From: a bacterium (Candidatus Blackallbacteria) CG13_big_fil_rev_8_21_14_2_50_49_14
Lineage (GTDB): Bacteria > Cyanobacteriota > Sericytochromatia > UBA7694
Length of the DNA: 32,530 nucleotides
Reading direction: 5' to 3'
NCBI GenBank assembly: GCA_002783405.1
Contig: PFGG01000024.1
Span: forward strand, 1-32,530
Position 1 is the stretch's first letter. Every line of letters starts with the position of its first letter. The notes below the pieces were generated by a model. That model did not search any database, had not been told where the DNA came from, and was given only the letters and a program-made list of their open reading frames with translations. This document shows, one piece after another, positions 31,657 through 32,530 of this stretch. Both the position numbers and the translations under genes were made by a program.

Positions 31657-32530
31657 TCAGTGATCGCGACGAATGACTTTGCCCTTGAACAGTTCTGCCA
31701 CTGCCTCAAGCGGTTGGGTGCGCGCAAAACTGACTTCTTCAGGTGAACGGGGCTTGCGTTGAGGTTCGGCGGGCCTTGTTTCTGCTGGCACAGGCGGGGC
31801 TGCACTTGGGGCTGGTGCAAGGGCGACAGGGGCTGGTTTGGCTTCTGCAGGTGTCTGAAGCACTTCTGCGGTGGGGGCTGGGAGCGGAGCCCGCTGAAGC
31901 GTTGGCTGAGGTGGTGAAACCCGTTCAGAAGATTCAGAAGGGGTTTCCCGCCTGGGGGGCGGGGGCGGCAGGTTCCCTTCGGGGGGCGCTTTGTACTGGG
32001 CGGTGGCTGGCAAGCCGGTCGCTTCTGCTTCTGGGCTTTCTCCACTCAGTTCCAAAATCAGCTGGTAGGCTTCGCCCATGATTTCTTCAAGCAAGGGGGT
32101 CAACCTGCCAGCTTTCAGGCTTTTTTCAACGCGTTCCTTGTGGGGCTTGGAATTGAAGCGCACAATCCATTGGCGGCGGCTGGGATCAATATGCATCAGT
32201 TTGCCATTTTTCATAAAACCATACAGGGGCCCCTGCTGGTCGAGCACGGCACTTAAAAAGCGTTGCCAGATCTGGCGCATGTCTTGATCGGGCACCACGG
32301 TGCCTGCCGCATAAACGGGCTCCACTTCCCGATCGGGTTCTTCAGGCAAATAGGGCTCGTCTTCAAAGGGGGGCATTTCAGGCTCAAAATCTTCAGGCAG
32401 ATCTTCTTCTGGCTCTGAATAGGCGGCTGCCTGGGGCGGCTCGGGTGCCTGAAAGGGTTTGGGAGGAGGCAAGGGGGCCGGTTTGCCCAGCGGAGGGGGG
32501 GCGCTTGGCAAGGGCAGACTGGGGCTGGGC
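31657..32530 (-). CDS. dnaX: DNA polymerase III subunit gamma/tau, C-terminal part (runs off window)
   Basis: The frame is open to the window edge; the first Met-like codon visible (TTG 32511) is internal, so the 5' part, including the AAA+ clamp-loader core, lies outside. What is seen is about 290 residues: a Pro/Ala- and then Glu/Asp/Pro-rich linker; a compact domain (IWQRFLSAVLDQQGPLYGFM, IDPSRRQWIVRF, LTPLLEEIMGEAYQLILEL) that resembles the C-terminal tau domain that follows the clamp-loader region in many bacteria; then a second Pro-rich linker and a short conserved-looking end (TQPLEAVAELFKGKVIRRDH). This assignment rests on that one domain and the linker style. The recR/ybaB genes that often follow dnaX are not downstream here. 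Confidence 0.6.
   Translation of the reverse strand, partial: PSPSLPLPSAPPPLGKPAPLPPPKPFQAPEPPQAAAYSEPEEDLPEDFEPEMPPFEDEPYLPEEPDREVEPVYAAGTVVPDQDMRQIWQRFLSAVLDQQGPLYGFMKNGKLMHIDPSRRQWIVRFNSKPHKERVEKSLKAGRLTPLLEEIMGEAYQLILELSGESPEAEATGLPATAQYKAPPEGNLPPPPPRRETPSESSERVSPPQPTLQRAPLPAPTAEVLQTPAEAKPAPVALAPAPSAAPPVPAETRPAEPQRKPRSPEEVSFARTQPLEAVAELFKGKVIRRDH

Overview
The window looks like chromosomal DNA from a diderm (Gram-negative-type) bacterium of roughly 50% GC. Evidence for this is the TolC and RND efflux parts, several lipoboxes and signal peptides, prepilins with a class III leader, and housekeeping genes (ftsH, murQ, the 3' part of dnaX). The very large number of unfamiliar proteins fits a poorly sampled phylum. 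A non-photosynthetic relative of Cyanobacteria (Sericytochromatia/Melainabacteria-like) is my guess, but the sequence does not prove it. Genes are tightly packed, with many ATGA stop/start overlaps, and no stretch longer than 300 bases lacks a gene. I saw no tRNA, rRNA, CRISPR array or insertion sequence.

Layout. 0.2-1.6 kb (+): two minor prepilins behind a good sigma70-type promoter. 1.7-6.4 kb (+): three consecutive related genes, namely a cobalamin-binding radical SAM protein with a methyltransferase-like tail, a paralogue that has lost all three cluster cysteines, and a stand-alone copy of the methyltransferase-like domain. 6.4-10.2 kb (-): a second B12/radical SAM enzyme translationally coupled to a CgeB-like glycosyltransferase with a helical-repeat tail. 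10.2-13.1 kb (-): ftsH followed closely by a double zinc-ribbon protein. 13.3-14.9 kb (+): murQ coupled to an unknown gene. 14.8-15.1 kb (-): a 98-residue flagellar-rod-like protein. 15.3-16.1 kb (+): an ArsR-type regulator coupled to a small lipoprotein.

16.1-26.0 kb is a divergent efflux locus. On the minus strand are a MarR regulator, a carboxypeptidase-regulatory-domain outer-membrane protein and a TolC-family protein. On the plus strand are a lipoprotein with six Ig-like repeats, an RND adaptor lipoprotein and a 1082-residue RND pump. Together these could form a complete envelope-spanning pump with its own regulator and two accessory parts.

26.0-27.4 kb (+) carries a protein resembling plasmid replication initiator A, with an AT-hook-like tail and an upstream region dense in short direct repeats. 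After it come an unknown helical protein (+), two coupled secreted proteins (-), a strong terminator, a Ser/Pro-rich lipoprotein with Asp-box repeats (-), and the 3' end of dnaX (-), which runs off the window.

The strongest candidates for something undescribed are the three-gene radical SAM/pseudo-radical SAM/methyltransferase-like set with its opposite-strand partner pair, the repeat lipoprotein built into the RND operon, and the Rep-like gene with its repeat-rich promoter.
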